A stretch of DNA of 44,078 nucleotides from Arcticibacter eurypsychrophilus (lineage in GTDB: Bacteria; Bacteroidota; Bacteroidia; Sphingobacteriales; Sphingobacteriaceae): the NCBI RefSeq assembly GCF_001730525.1, contig NZ_MDFN01000038.1, positions 1-44,078 on the forward strand, in the 5' to 3' direction. Below the pieces are notes generated by a model. The model did no database searches. It was not told the DNA's origin and was given only the letters and a program-made list of their open reading frames with translations. Every line of letters starts with the position of its first letter. Positions within the stretch are counted from its first letter, which is position 1. Shown here in pieces: positions 1 through 9,505 of the stretch. Position numbers and translations under genes: made by a program.

Positions 1-155
1 AACCTTTTTTCTTTTACCGGACAACAGTATATTCTAATATATCCTTAAACAACAGGTCTGTTTCATCTGGTATTGTTAACAATTGAATACGTTCATAACA
101 TTTACCGGACCATTTCCCCTTGAAAAATGTCATTAAACTTGTTAATAACTTTTTT

Positions 156-185
156 GTGGGGTAATGTGGTAAGAAGTGGTAAAAG
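156..185 (+). promoter_or_regulatory. MraZ-binding direct repeats (dcw operator)
   Basis: Three GTGG cores start at 156, 166 and 176 (GTGGGGTAAT, GTGGTAAGAA, GTGGTAAAAG), exactly 10 bp apart, 37 bp before the mraZ start. MraZ proteins are known to bind short GTGG/TGGG direct repeats with 10-bp phasing upstream of their own gene, so this is most likely the autoregulatory operator of the whole cluster. A weak promoter candidate lies just before it (TTG at 120-122, TAACTTTT at 146-153), which would place the start point inside the repeats. The repeats are seen directly; the binding is inferred. Confidence 0.7.
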
Positions 186-221
186 TGTGTACTTTTATCC
201 TTAATTATAATATAATGGTCC

Positions 222-689
222 ATGTCTCATTTATTAGGTGAATTTGAATGTAAGCTTGATACAAAAGGGCGGCTGATGATACCAGCCGGTCTTAGGAAAC
301 AAATGCCTGAGGCAGAGAAAGATGGACTGGTAGTGAACAGAGGATTTGAGAAGCATTTAGTTATTTACGGCAGAAAAGAGTGGGATGGAATTATGGAAGA
401 TTTAAGTAAGCTTAATCCATTTGAAGAAAAGAACAGGCAATTTATCCGGTACTTTATGAGAGGAGCTACAGATCTATCCTTAGATGCTGCGGGAAGAATC
501 TTATTACCCAAGTCTCTTTTGGATTATGCAGGGGTAAATGCTGACGTTACTTTGTCTTCACAATTCAATAAAATAGAGTTGTGGGCTAAGGATGCTTATG
601 ATGCTCAGCTGGACAATGTGCCGGAGAATTTTTCAAAGCTTGCCCAGGAAGTAATGGGCAATGCAGAAAGGAAACGTGCCGATGTCTGA
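222..689 (+). CDS. mraZ: Transcriptional regulator MraZ
   Basis: DNA-binding regulator of the division and cell wall cluster, 155 aa. It has two SpoVT/AbrB-like half-domains, each with the family signature: DTKGR near residues 14-18 and DAAGR near residues 89-93. Family members form rings that bind GTGG repeats upstream of mraZ; such repeats are present at 156-185. It is the first gene of the operon, and its last codons overlap the start of rsmH, which suggests translational coupling. The ATG at 222 gives the usual MraZ N-terminus (MSHLLGEFEC), with its two AbrB-like halves intact. Confidence 0.96.
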   Translation: MSHLLGEFECKLDTKGRLMIPAGLRKQMPEAEKDGLVVNRGFEKHLVIYGRKEWDGIMEDLSKLNPFEEKNRQFIRYFMRGATDLSLDAAGRILLPKSLLDYAGVNADVTLSSQFNKIELWAKDAYDAQLDNVPENFSKLAQEVMGNAERKRADV

Positions 690-1584
690 ATATCATAATC
701 CCGTTATGCTGAATGAGTGCATAGAAGGTTTGAATATTGTACCAGCAGGTACTTATATTGATGTTACTTATGGAGGAGGAGGCCATTCCAGGGAAATATT
801 AAAACATCTGGATGCCAGTGGGAGATTGTTAGCATTTGACCAGGACGAAGATGCAAAGAAAAATATTATACAAGATGATCGGTTAACCTTTATAGATCAG
901 AACTTCCGCTTTTTGAAGAATTATTGCCGCTTACATGAGGCAATGCAGGTAGATGGTATTCTGGCTGATCTTGGTGTTTCATCCCACCAGTTTGATCAGC
1001 CAGAGCGGGGTTTTTCTACGCGGTTTGATGCGGATCTGGATATGAGAATGGATCAGTCGGCACCAATAACTGCAAAAGAAGTGATTGATACGTATAGTGA
1101 AGAAGATTTGCATCGTATTTTTGGCATGTATGGAGAGATTCAAAATGCAAAATCGCTTGCGCGCACGCTGGTTACTTCCAGATTAAATAAGAAAATAGAA
1201 ACAATAGCGGAATTCAAAGAAGTTATAAAGCATCGGATTCCCAGGGGGAAAGAGAATAAGTATTTGGCTCAGGCCTTTCAGGCCTTGCGGATTGAGGTTA
1301 ACCAGGAATTAGAAGCTTTGCAAGAATTTTTGATTCAGGCTGCCGAAGTGTTAAAGCCAGGCGGAAGGTTAGTGGTGATGTCTTATCATTCATTGGAAGA
1401 CCGGTTGGTAAAGAATTTTATTGCTAAAGGGAAATTCAGAGGTGAAGTTGAAAAAGACTTTTATGGTAATATGCAAAGGCCTCTGGAATCAGTGAATAGA
1501 AAAGCTTTAGTGGCGTCTGAGGCAGAAATTGCAATCAATAACAGAGCACGTAGTGCTAAACTTAGAATAGCTGTTAAGTTATAG
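682..1584 (+). CDS. rsmH: 16S rRNA (cytosine(1402)-N(4))-methyltransferase
   Basis: S-adenosylmethionine-dependent enzyme that methylates N4 of C1402 in the ribosomal P site (also called MraW). The 300-aa product opens with MSEYHNPVMLNE, and the SAM-binding loop DVTYGGGGHS follows at about residues 32-41. The RIEVNQELEAL segment typical of the family lies near the middle. I chose the ATG at 682 over the in-frame ATG at 661 because AAAGGAAA lies 9-14 bases upstream and because family proteins begin close to the HxPVML motif. The start lies inside the last codons of mraZ, an overlap of 8 bases. Confidence 0.96.
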   Translation: MSEYHNPVMLNECIEGLNIVPAGTYIDVTYGGGGHSREILKHLDASGRLLAFDQDEDAKKNIIQDDRLTFIDQNFRFLKNYCRLHEAMQVDGILADLGVSSHQFDQPERGFSTRFDADLDMRMDQSAPITAKEVIDTYSEEDLHRIFGMYGEIQNAKSLARTLVTSRLNKKIETIAEFKEVIKHRIPRGKENKYLAQAFQALRIEVNQELEALQEFLIQAAEVLKPGGRLVVMSYHSLEDRLVKNFIAKGKFRGEVEKDFYGNMQRPLESVNRKALVASEAEIAINNRARSAKLRIAVKL

Positions 1585-1589
1585 TGGAA

Positions 1590-2081
1590 TTGCGACTTGT
1601 AGATAGAGAATTTTTAAACTAAAAAAGCGATAAGTGGTATGAGTAATCGTTTCAGGGGAGAAAGCAAAGAAGAAGAAGAGGAGGAGATGGATGTTATTCC
1701 TGAGGCTCTACCGAAAGTGGTGATGCCAAGAAACTTCTTTACGCTTATGCTGACAGAGGGGGTGATTTCGAAAGAAGCAGCTTCTGAAATGATGCCATTT
1801 GTGATTTTTATTGCCTTTTTGGGTATGATATATATCGGTAATCGACATTTTACAGAAAAGAATATCAGGTCGATTGATAAGTTAAATAAAGAGGTTAAAG
1901 AATTAAGCTGGGATTACAAGACGTTGAATGCAGATTTAATGTTGAAGAGTACGCAGACTGAAGTAGCAAAGAAAGTGGATACGCTTGGGCTTAAAGAACC
2001 GGTAGAGCCACCCAAAAAGCTAATGGTCCCTTTGATTATTGAAGATAAGTAAACGTTTCGGGATGGTCTTGCGACGAGTAG
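1590..2081. repeat. 13-bp near-repeat in both spacers flanking ftsL
   Basis: TTGCGACTTGTAG at 1590-1602, after rsmH, and TTGCGACGAGTAG at 2069-2081, after ftsL, differ at two positions. The second spacer also has TTCGGGAT twice (about 2057 and 2105). The two spacers, 54 and 109 bp, are the only sizeable gaps in the first half of the operon. No function is known; chance or an old duplication are both possible. Confidence 0.3.
1639..2052 (+). CDS. ftsL: FtsL-like cell division protein
   Basis: Small bitopic membrane protein, 137 aa, in the position where FtsL always lies, between rsmH and ftsI. The N-terminus is strongly acidic (a run of glutamates at about residues 10-16). A single membrane segment spans about 52-68. 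After it comes a heptad-rich helix (about 75-115) and a proline-containing tail, the layout of FtsL, which pairs with FtsB and FtsQ to activate FtsWI. FtsL proteins diverge fast, so the call rests on context and topology rather than on conserved residues. The cytoplasmic part is longer than in E. coli, as is usual in Bacteroidota. Confidence 0.8.
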   Translation: MSNRFRGESKEEEEEEMDVIPEALPKVVMPRNFFTLMLTEGVISKEAASEMMPFVIFIAFLGMIYIGNRHFTEKNIRSIDKLNKEVKELSWDYKTLNADLMLKSTQTEVAKKVDTLGLKEPVEPPKKLMVPLIIEDK

Positions 2082-2161
2082 TAATTTAATACACAGCACA
2101 TCGGTTCGGGATTTTATCCGGATCAAATAGAGAGAAAATAATAAATAAGCAGATTTGGATT

Positions 2162-4261
2162 ATGAATATCAGAACTGACATTTTATTGCGTGTTTATATT
2201 GCCTTTGGACTAATTGTTCTACTGGCATTTGCTGTGCTGTTTAAACTTTTTCATCTTCAGGTTACAGAAGGAGCCAAGTGGAGGGCAATGGCCGACAGCC
2301 TGTCGACCAGATATGTAAATGTTGAAGCAGTGAGGGGCAATATTCTATCATCAGATGGAAGTTTTTTGGCTACCTCGGTACCTGAGTATGAACTTCGATT
2401 TGATTTAAAGGCTGGGGGAATCGAGAAAGATAAAGATTTTTACGAGAGAGTAGATTCATTAGCCGAACGGTTATCTCTTTTTTTTAGAGATAAAACGGAA
2501 AGGCAATATACGAATCTGTTACGGCAGGCCCGCAGGGAAGGGTCCAGGTATTTCTTGCTAAAAAGAAATGTTTCCCATCAGCAATTGAAGCAGATCAAGA
2601 CTTTTCCAATTTTTAATTTAGGAAAATATAAAGGCGGGTTAATTGCAGTTCAGAAAAATAATAGAATTCTGCCCTTTAAAGGATTAGCGGCAAGAACGAT
2701 TGGTTATAAAAATGTGCACGTTCAACCAGTGGGATTGGAAGGTGCGTATGGGGACTACATAAACGGAGAAAGCGGCAGGCGATTGATGCAACGTATTGCA
2801 GGTGGTATATGGATGCCTGTAAATAAAGATATTGAAATTGCGCCTAAAGATGGTGCTGACATTATTTCGACAATCGATATCAATATTCAGGATGTTGCTC
2901 AGAATGCGTTACGAAAACAGCTGATTAAGAGTGATGCGGATCATGGTTGTGTGATTTTAATGGAGGTTTCCACAGGTGAAATAAAGGCTATTGCCAATGC
3001 TACCCGTGTTTCCGAAGGAATATATGAGGAGAAATTAAACTATGCAATTGCTGAGAGCGCTGAACCTGGTTCAACCTTTAAGCTGGCTTCCTATATGGCC
3101 GCTCTTGAGGATAATAAAGTAGATACCAATTCTCTGATTGATTGTCAGGGTGGTACATATAAAGTATACCGGCATACCATTAAGGACTCTCATTTGGGAA
3201 ATGGTATTCTTACGGTAAAACAAGCTTTTGAGCAATCATCAAATGCTGCTGTAGCTAAACTTATTCATCAGAATTACAGAGATAATCCAAGACAGTTCAC
3301 AGATCATCTTTACAAGCTTCATTTGAATAAAAAATTGGGACTTCAGATACCAGGTGAAGGTAGTCCCTTAATTAAAAATCCAGACTCTAAAAGTTGGAGT
3401 GGCTTGACGTTGCCACAGATGGCATACGGTTATGAAATGAAAATGACCCCGCTTCAAATGCTAACGTTTTATAATTCAGTGGCAAATAATGGTAAAATGA
3501 TTGCACCGCTGTTTGTGAAAGAGATTAGAAGATTAGGTAATACGATAGAAAGCTTTACCGCAAATGTGATAGACGAGAAAATTTGTTCGGATGCTACTAT
3601 CGGAAAGCTTCAAGCTATGCTGGAGGGAGTTGTAGAAATTGGGACAGGTAAAGAGGTTATAAAAAACTCGTTGTATAAGGTAGCTGGTAAAACAGGTACT
3701 GCCCAGATCGCCAACGGTGCTCTTGGATATCGTACAAAAAGGTCATACCAAGCTTCTTTTGTTGGCTATTTTCCAGCAGATAAGCCAAAATATTCAATGA
3801 TTGTGGTATTGAATAATCCTAAGGGCGCTTACTATGCTGCTTTAGTAGCAGGGCCGGTTTTTCGGGAAGTGGCTGATAAAGTTTATGCGAATGATAAGGC
3901 AATGTATAGCCATGTGCAGGAAAGACTGGTTGGGAATACAAAATTACCTTCATCAAAAGCTGGACAGAATCAAGCTACTCGTCAGGTTTACAAATCATTG
4001 GGAATTAAAGCGTTTTATGCCTCCAATAGTGAATTTATACATCCTGTGGATACCAGCAATGGTGCTTCTGTAAGGGGAGTTATTGTGAATTCAAAACAGG
4101 TTCCTGATATTTCAGGAATGGGATTAAAAGATGCAATATTTCTATTAAGTGATTTTGGATTGCGTCCTATTGTTAAAGGAAGCGGAAAAGTAGTTAAACA
4201 ATCATTAGAAGCGGGTACCCGGATTATTAAGGGATACCCTATAACCATCGAACTGAAATGA
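2162..4261 (+). CDS. ftsI: Division-specific penicillin-binding protein (PBP3, class B transpeptidase)
   Basis: Septal peptidoglycan transpeptidase, 699 aa. An N-terminal membrane anchor lies at about 8-30. A dimerisation domain follows, and then the transpeptidase domain with all three active-site motifs: S304-T-F-K307 (nucleophile serine), S359-S-N361 and K510-T-G512. The C-terminus, from about residue 640, is a single PASTA domain, common in Bacteroidota FtsI/Spo5D-like proteins but absent from E. coli FtsI. The stop codon overlaps the murE start by 4 bases (ATGA). It would work with FtsW, encoded downstream in the same operon, at the division septum. Confidence 0.96.
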   Translation: MNIRTDILLRVYIAFGLIVLLAFAVLFKLFHLQVTEGAKWRAMADSLSTRYVNVEAVRGNILSSDGSFLATSVPEYELRFDLKAGGIEKDKDFYERVDSLAERLSLFFRDKTERQYTNLLRQARREGSRYFLLKRNVSHQQLKQIKTFPIFNLGKYKGGLIAVQKNNRILPFKGLAARTIGYKNVHVQPVGLEGAYGDYINGESGRRLMQRIAGGIWMPVNKDIEIAPKDGADIISTIDINIQDVAQNALRKQLIKSDADHGCVILMEVSTGEIKAIANATRVSEGIYEEKLNYAIAESAEPGSTFKLASYMAALEDNKVDTNSLIDCQGGTYKVYRHTIKDSHLGNGILTVKQAFEQSSNAAVAKLIHQNYRDNPRQFTDHLYKLHLNKKLGLQIPGEGSPLIKNPDSKSWSGLTLPQMAYGYEMKMTPLQMLTFYNSVANNGKMIAPLFVKEIRRLGNTIESFTANVIDEKICSDATIGKLQAMLEGVVEIGTGKEVIKNSLYKVAGKTGTAQIANGALGYRTKRSYQASFVGYFPADKPKYSMIVVLNNPKGAYYAALVAGPVFREVADKVYANDKAMYSHVQERLVGNTKLPSSKAGQNQATRQVYKSLGIKAFYASNSEFIHPVDTSNGASVRGVIVNSKQVPDISGMGLKDAIFLLSDFGLRPIVKGSGKVVKQSLEAGTRIIKGYPITIELK

Positions 4262-5721
4262 TAAAGACACTTACTGAATTATTAATCGGTATTCCAGTTT
4301 TGGAAATAAAGGGTTCTGATAAGATTACTGTGGACAAAATCTACTTTGATTCACGTCAGGTTGTGCCTGGTTCTTTATTTATTGCAGTAAAGGGTACTTT
4401 ATCTGATGGTCATACATTTATAGCAAAGGCTATTGAGTTGGGTGCTATCGCTGTAGTATGCGAAAGTTTACCTGAAGAACGGATTGAAAATATCTGTTAT
4501 GTTGTTGTGGCAGATTCTGCTGAGGCCTTGGGTACTATTGCTACGCATTACTATGATAATCCTTCTGCTTCTTTGAAGTTAGTAGGGGTAACGGGTACGA
4601 ATGGGAAAACTACTGTGGCTACTTTATTATTTAAGCTTTTTAAAGAGCTGGGTTATAAGGTTGGGCTACTTTCAACAGTTGAAAATTACATTAATAATAC
4701 CATTATTCCGGCTACACATACCACTCCGGACCCAATAGAATTAAATAGTTTACTGGCAGATATGGTAGAAGCCGGTTGCGATTATTGTTTTATGGAGGTT
4801 AGCTCTCATGCTATTTCACAACATCGGATTGCGGGATTAGAGTTTACCGGAGGGGTTTTTACTAATATCACACATGATCATCTGGACTTTCATAAAACTT
4901 TCGATTCCTATCTGAAGGCTAAGCGAGCATTTTTTGACGGCCTACCGAGGTCTGCGTTTGCTTTAACGAATGCAGATGACCGAAATGGAAGTGTTATGCT
5001 TCAGAATACAAAAGCGTACAAGAAGTCATATGCGCTTAAAAGTGTTGCTGATTTCAAGGTTAAAGTGATTGAGAATGAACTTACAGGACTTTTGCTTGAA
5101 ATTAATGGACAGGAAATATGGTTTAAACTGATCGGTAATTTTAATGCGTACAATTTGATTAGTGTATATGCAACAGCTATGCTGCTTGAGCAGGATAGTC
5201 AGCGGGTACTTACCATATTAAGCAGATTAACCAGTGCTGAAGGTCGTTTTGATTGTATCAATACACCAAATGGAATTATCGGCATTGTAGACTATGCACA
5301 TACACCAGATGCTGTTCAAAATGTATTAAGTACCATTCATACGGTAAGAAAGGGAATTGAGAAGGTGATTACCGTTATTGGTTGTGGTGGCGACAGGGAT
5401 AAAACGAAGAGAAAACCAATGGCTCAGATCGCTTGTGACTGGAGTGATAAAGTAATTATTACTTCGGATAACCCAAGATCTGAGGATCCGTTGGAGATTA
5501 TCATGGAAATGGAATCTGGTATAAGTCCGGAGAATAAGCGAAAGGTTTTAGTGATCGCTGATCGGGCAGAAGCAATTCGTACGGCCTGTCATCTTGCGCA
5601 GGCTGGTGATATTGTTCTGGTTGCAGGTAAAGGCCATGAAAAGTATCAGGAAATCAATGGCGTTAAATATCCATTTGACGATAAGAAAATTTTAACAGAA
5701 CAATTAATACAGATAGGCTAA
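4258..5721 (+). CDS. murE: UDP-MurNAc-tripeptide synthetase (meso-diaminopimelate-adding)
   Basis: Cytoplasmic Mur ligase that adds the third stem-peptide residue to UDP-MurNAc-L-Ala-D-Glu, 487 aa. The ATP loop T112-G-T-N-G-K117-T is intact. The substrate-selecting motif reads D404-N-P-R407, the form found in enzymes that add meso-diaminopimelate rather than lysine, so the organism should have DAP-type peptidoglycan. That fits the dapA gene elsewhere in this window. It overlaps ftsI by 4 bases and mraY by 1 base. Confidence 0.97.
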   Translation: MIKTLTELLIGIPVLEIKGSDKITVDKIYFDSRQVVPGSLFIAVKGTLSDGHTFIAKAIELGAIAVVCESLPEERIENICYVVVADSAEALGTIATHYYDNPSASLKLVGVTGTNGKTTVATLLFKLFKELGYKVGLLSTVENYINNTIIPATHTTPDPIELNSLLADMVEAGCDYCFMEVSSHAISQHRIAGLEFTGGVFTNITHDHLDFHKTFDSYLKAKRAFFDGLPRSAFALTNADDRNGSVMLQNTKAYKKSYALKSVADFKVKVIENELTGLLLEINGQEIWFKLIGNFNAYNLISVYATAMLLEQDSQRVLTILSRLTSAEGRFDCINTPNGIIGIVDYAHTPDAVQNVLSTIHTVRKGIEKVITVIGCGGDRDKTKRKPMAQIACDWSDKVIITSDNPRSEDPLEIIMEMESGISPENKRKVLVIADRAEAIRTACHLAQAGDIVLVAGKGHEKYQEINGVKYPFDDKKILTEQLIQIG

Positions 5722-6962
5722 TGTTATATTATTTATTTACATGGTTACATAGAGAATACGGTCTCTCAGGTACCGGAGTGTTTCAATACATTTCATTCCG
5801 TACAGCCATGTCAATTATATTTTCCCTTCTGTTTACTACTATTTTTGGAACAAAGTTGATTAGCATGCTGCATAAGCTGCAAGTAGGTGAAACAGTAAGG
5901 AATTTAGGTCTTGAGGGACAAATGCAGAAACAGGGAACCCCTACAATGGGTGGGATTATCATTTTGCTGGGTATTCTAATCCCCACTCTTCTTTTTGCTA
6001 AACTGGAAAACATATATATCATCCTGATGCTGATTACTACAGTATGGATGGGCATAATTGGTTTTATTGATGATTATATTAAGGTTTTTAAGAAGGACAA
6101 GGAAGGTTTAGCGGGAAGATTCAAAATAATGGGTCAGATTGGTCTTGCCCTTATAGTGGGCTGGACGATGTATTTTCATCCTGATATTGTGGTGAGACAA
6201 CAGGTGACGTTACCAACTACAAATGTAAGTCCTTTGGAAGTTCATCAAAAGGGAAATGCATACTACTTCACACAGAACCTGAAGTCAACGATGACGAATA
6301 TTCCTTTTGTGAAGAATAATGAATTTGATTATGCGAAGTTTCTAACTTTTTTAGGTCAGGGATATGAAAAGTACGCCTTAGTTGTTTTTCTGTTTTTCGT
6401 GATTTTTATTGTAACAGCGGTATCAAATGGTGCGAATTTAACGGATGGTATTGATGGTCTTGCAACTGGAACTTCGGCGATTATAGGGGTTACTTTGGCC
6501 ATATTGGCCTATGTGTCAGGTAACACCATCATGGCTGAGTATCTCAATATCATGTATATTCCGAATTCGGGTGAACTGGTGATCTTTGCTGGGGCATTTG
6601 TTGGAGCCTGTGTGGGATTTCTATGGTATAATTCATATCCGGCACAGGTTTTTATGGGAGATACAGGAAGTCTGGCAATAGGAGGAATTATTGCAGTTTT
6701 TGCAATTATGATCAGGAAAGAATTGCTTATCCCTTTGTTATGTGGAGTGTTCTTTTTTGAGACCTTATCCGTGATTTTACAAGTGTCTTATTTTAAATAT
6801 ACAAAGAGAAAATCAGGTGAAGGCCGCCGTATTCTTCTGATGGCTCCTGCACATCATCATTATCAAAAAAAGGGATATCATGAGTCAAAAATTGTAACCC
6901 GTTTTTGGATTGTGGGGATTATTCTTGCGGTATTAACTATAATAACCTTAAAACTAAGATAA
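5721..6962 (+). CDS. mraY: Phospho-MurNAc-pentapeptide transferase
   Basis: Integral membrane enzyme that transfers phospho-MurNAc-pentapeptide from UDP to undecaprenyl phosphate, giving lipid I. It is 413 aa and predicted to have about ten membrane helices. Family motifs are present: DDYIKV with a following [30 protein letters not shown] and the HHHYQKKG loop. It is longer than the E. coli enzyme (360 aa) because of a periplasm-side insert of about 60 residues near 155-215, usual in Bacteroidota. Start and stop each overlap the neighbours by one base (TAATG), a sign of coupled translation. Confidence 0.97.
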   Translation: MLYYLFTWLHREYGLSGTGVFQYISFRTAMSIIFSLLFTTIFGTKLISMLHKLQVGETVRNLGLEGQMQKQGTPTMGGIIILLGILIPTLLFAKLENIYIILMLITTVWMGIIGFIDDYIKVFKKDKEGLAGRFKIMGQIGLALIVGWTMYFHPDIVVRQQVTLPTTNVSPLEVHQKGNAYYFTQNLKSTMTNIPFVKNNEFDYAKFLTFLGQGYEKYALVVFLFFVIFIVTAVSNGANLTDGIDGLATGTSAIIGVTLAILAYVSGNTIMAEYLNIMYIPNSGELVIFAGAFVGACVGFLWYNSYPAQVFMGDTGSLAIGGIIAVFAIMIRKELLIPLLCGVFFFETLSVILQVSYFKYTKRKSGEGRRILLMAPAHHHYQKKGYHESKIVTRFWIVGIILAVLTIITLKLR

Positions 6963-8308
6963 TGGATTCTAAGCATCATATAGTGATTTTAGGAGCAGGT
7001 GAAAGTGGAGCGGGAGCTGCCGTTCTCGCCTTAAAGCAAGGATTCGAAGTTTTTGTATCCGATTCTGGACCTATATCTCCAAAGTATGTGAAGGAGTTGG
7101 AGGATGCAGGAATTGAATTTGAACAACAGCAGCACTCGGAAGAACGAATTCTTACTGCAGATGAAGTGATAAAAAGTCCTGGTATACCCGAAAAAGCACC
7201 TCTGATAAAAAAAATCAGGGAAAAAGGGATCTCTATTATATCCGAAATCGAGTTTGCTTCTCGCTATTCAAATGCAAAGACAATTTGCATCACCGGATCG
7301 AATGGTAAGACCACTACTACTATGCTTACTTATCACATTTTAAAGGATGCAGGATTACATGTTGGCTTGGCCGGTAATATAGGGCAGAGTTATGCGCGCC
7401 AGGTCGCTCAAAAGGATTTTGACTGGTATGTTTTGGAAATAAGCAGTTTCATGCTGGATGATATGTATGAGTTTAAAGCAGATGTAGCAGTACTTTTAAA
7501 CATCACGCCTGATCATTTGGACCGGTATGATTATAAGATGGAAAATTATGCTGAATCCAAGATTCGAATCATAAGAAATCAGTCAGAAAAGGATGTTTTC
7601 ATTTATTGTGCAGATGATCCTGAGACCATTAATATTTTAAAGCGTCATCCTGCAGTAGCGATGACTTATCCATTTTCCATACAAAAAGAGGTTGAAATAG
7701 GAGCTTATGTAAAAGATGAGCAGATAATAATTAAACTTGACACAGAAAAAGAATTTAAGATGACAATTACAGATCTAGCGTTACAGGGGAAACACAATAT
7801 CTACAATTCTATGGCTTCTGGTATTGTAGCCAAGGTACTTGAATTACGAAATGAAAACGTAAGAGCAAGTATGGGCGACTTCAAAAATATTGAACATCGA
7901 TTAGAAGATGCTGGTAAAATATCGGGCGTAAATTTTATTAATGATTCTAAGGCCACTAATGTAAATTCAACCTGGTATGCTTTAGAAAGCATGACTACAG
8001 ATGTGATTTTGATTCTGGGAGGTGTAGATAAAGGAAATGACTATAGTATGCTGAAAGATCTTGTCAAAGCAAAGGTGAAATCAATCGTTTGTCTGGGAAA
8101 AGATAACAAACGCATTCATGAGGCTTTTGAAGAATACGTAGATGTGATTGTCAATACTTTTTCTGCTCAGGACGCTGTGAAAATGGCCTATCATCTGGCA
8201 AAAAAGGGAAATACAGTGTTGCTGTCGCCAGCTTGTGCAAGTTTTGATCTTTTTAAAAATTATGAAGATCGTGGTGATCAGTTTAAGGCTGCAATAAAGG
8301 AATTATAA
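6962..8308 (+). CDS. murD: UDP-MurNAc-L-alanine:D-glutamate ligase
   Basis: Cytoplasmic Mur ligase adding D-glutamate, 448 aa. The N-terminal nucleotide-binding loop GAGESG (11-16) is followed by the central ATP loop T111-G-S-N-G-K116-T and an NDSKATN segment typical of MurD. I chose the ATG at 6962 because it gives a protein starting right before the first beta strand and overlaps the mraY stop by one base. An in-frame ATG at 6905 would add 19 residues that only re-read the end of mraY. Confidence 0.97.
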   Translation: MDSKHHIVILGAGESGAGAAVLALKQGFEVFVSDSGPISPKYVKELEDAGIEFEQQQHSEERILTADEVIKSPGIPEKAPLIKKIREKGISIISEIEFASRYSNAKTICITGSNGKTTTTMLTYHILKDAGLHVGLAGNIGQSYARQVAQKDFDWYVLEISSFMLDDMYEFKADVAVLLNITPDHLDRYDYKMENYAESKIRIIRNQSEKDVFIYCADDPETINILKRHPAVAMTYPFSIQKEVEIGAYVKDEQIIIKLDTEKEFKMTITDLALQGKHNIYNSMASGIVAKVLELRNENVRASMGDFKNIEHRLEDAGKISGVNFINDSKATNVNSTWYALESMTTDVILILGGVDKGNDYSMLKDLVKAKVKSIVCLGKDNKRIHEAFEEYVDVIVNTFSAQDAVKMAYHLAKKGNTVLLSPACASFDLFKNYEDRGDQFKAAIKEL

Positions 8309-8338
8309 TCGTGTAAAAAAAAGATATATAGTCAGGTT

Positions 8339-9505
8339 ATGGTAGAAGCTATTTTAAGTAAAACAAAAGGCGATCGCTGGATATGGCTTATTGTGATATT
8401 GCTTTCTATTTTGTCATTGTTGGCTGTTTACAGTTCAACTGGAACCCTTGCTTATAAAAAGGGGGTTGGCACTGAGCAATATTTGTTTAAGCATTTAGTG
8501 ATGATTGTAGGTGGGCTTGCGTTAATGTATTTTTCGCATTTACTTGACTATCGCTATTATGCTGGGATTTCTAAAGTGCTGATGATCGTTACTGTCCCGT
8601 TGTTGTTGTACACTCTGATCTTTGGAAATAATGTAAATGAAGCCAGTCGCTGGGTAACAATACCTATTATTAATCAGACGTTCCAGACTTCGGATCTTGC
8701 TAAGCTTGCGCTGATTACCTTCCTGGCCCGGACATTGACCAAAAAGCAGGAACAGATTAAAGATGTAAAAAAATCATTTTTGCCTATTATGGGATCGGTT
8801 TCAGTTGTTTTTATATTGATTGCACTGGCTAATTTATCAACGGCTATGATGCTGTTTGGTGTAAGTATTTTGTTGCTTATTATTGGCCGGATCAGTATTA
8901 AACAAATAGCTATTGTATGCATGGCAGGATTTGTGTTATTAATGGGTGTAGTGTTTTTTGGGCCTAGAAGTGCTACCTACAAATCGCGTATAGATGTGTA
9001 TATGCATCCCGAAAAGGCTGATCCTGACAAATCATTTCAGGCTAATCAGGCTAAAATAGCGATTGCAACAGGAGGAATCTTTGGTAAGGGTCCGGGAAAT
9101 AGTACACAGCGTAATTTTCTGCCGCATCCTTACTCTGACTTTATATATGCTTTAATCATTGAAGAGTATGGAATGGTTGGGGGCTTTTTGGTTGTATTTA
9201 TTTATCTGGTGCTCTTATATCGGTGCATATTAATAGTCACGGCTAGTCCTAAGGCCTTTGGTGCCCTATTGGCAGCAGGACTAAGTTTCAGCTTAACCAT
9301 TCAGGCATTTGCAAATATGGCAGTAGCAGTTGGGTTAGGTCCGGTAACAGGAGTTCCCCTTCCACTAGTAAGTATGGGAGGAACCTCTATTCTGTTTACA
9401 AGTGTCGCATTTGGAATAATATTAAGTGTGAGTCGTGATATTGAAGAAAAGAAATTAGAAAAGGACGCAAAAGTGATCATAGGTGAGATACCTGCGATGG
9501 GATAA
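8339..9505 (+). CDS. ftsW: SEDS-family septal peptidoglycan polymerase FtsW
   Basis: Multi-pass membrane glycosyltransferase of the SEDS family that polymerises lipid II at the septum together with FtsI. It is 388 aa with about ten predicted helices. Family segments seen: a basic first cytoplasmic stretch, the FGKGPGNSTQRNFLPHPYSD loop, the following IIEEYG, and a C-terminal GGTSILFTSVAFG. The 30-bp spacer before it is one of the few real gaps in this part of the operon. The gene order murD-ftsW-murG is that of other dcw clusters, which favours FtsW over the elongation paralogue RodA. Confidence 0.95.
   Translation: MVEAILSKTKGDRWIWLIVILLSILSLLAVYSSTGTLAYKKGVGTEQYLFKHLVMIVGGLALMYFSHLLDYRYYAGISKVLMIVTVPLLLYTLIFGNNVNEASRWVTIPIINQTFQTSDLAKLALITFLARTLTKKQEQIKDVKKSFLPIMGSVSVVFILIALANLSTAMMLFGVSILLLIIGRISIKQIAIVCMAGFVLLMGVVFFGPRSATYKSRIDVYMHPEKADPDKSFQANQAKIAIATGGIFGKGPGNSTQRNFLPHPYSDFIYALIIEEYGMVGGFLVVFIYLVLLYRCILIVTASPKAFGALLAAGLSFSLTIQAFANMAVAVGLGPVTGVPLPLVSMGGTSILFTSVAFGIILSVSRDIEEKKLEKDAKVIIGEIPAMG

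Noticed and set aside
13-110. TTTACCGGAC occurs at 13-22 and 101-110 upstream of mraZ
   Set aside because: Only two 10-bp copies 88 bp apart, with no link to the promoter or to the 10-bp-phased repeats; chance cannot be excluded.
661-681. Earlier ATG for rsmH at 661
   Set aside because: It would add seven residues that fit no RsmH start; the ATG at 682 has a better ribosome site and the normal N-terminus.
6905-6961. Earlier ATG for murD at 6905
   Set aside because: The extension lies wholly inside mraY, and the TAATG junction at 6962 matches the rest of the operon.
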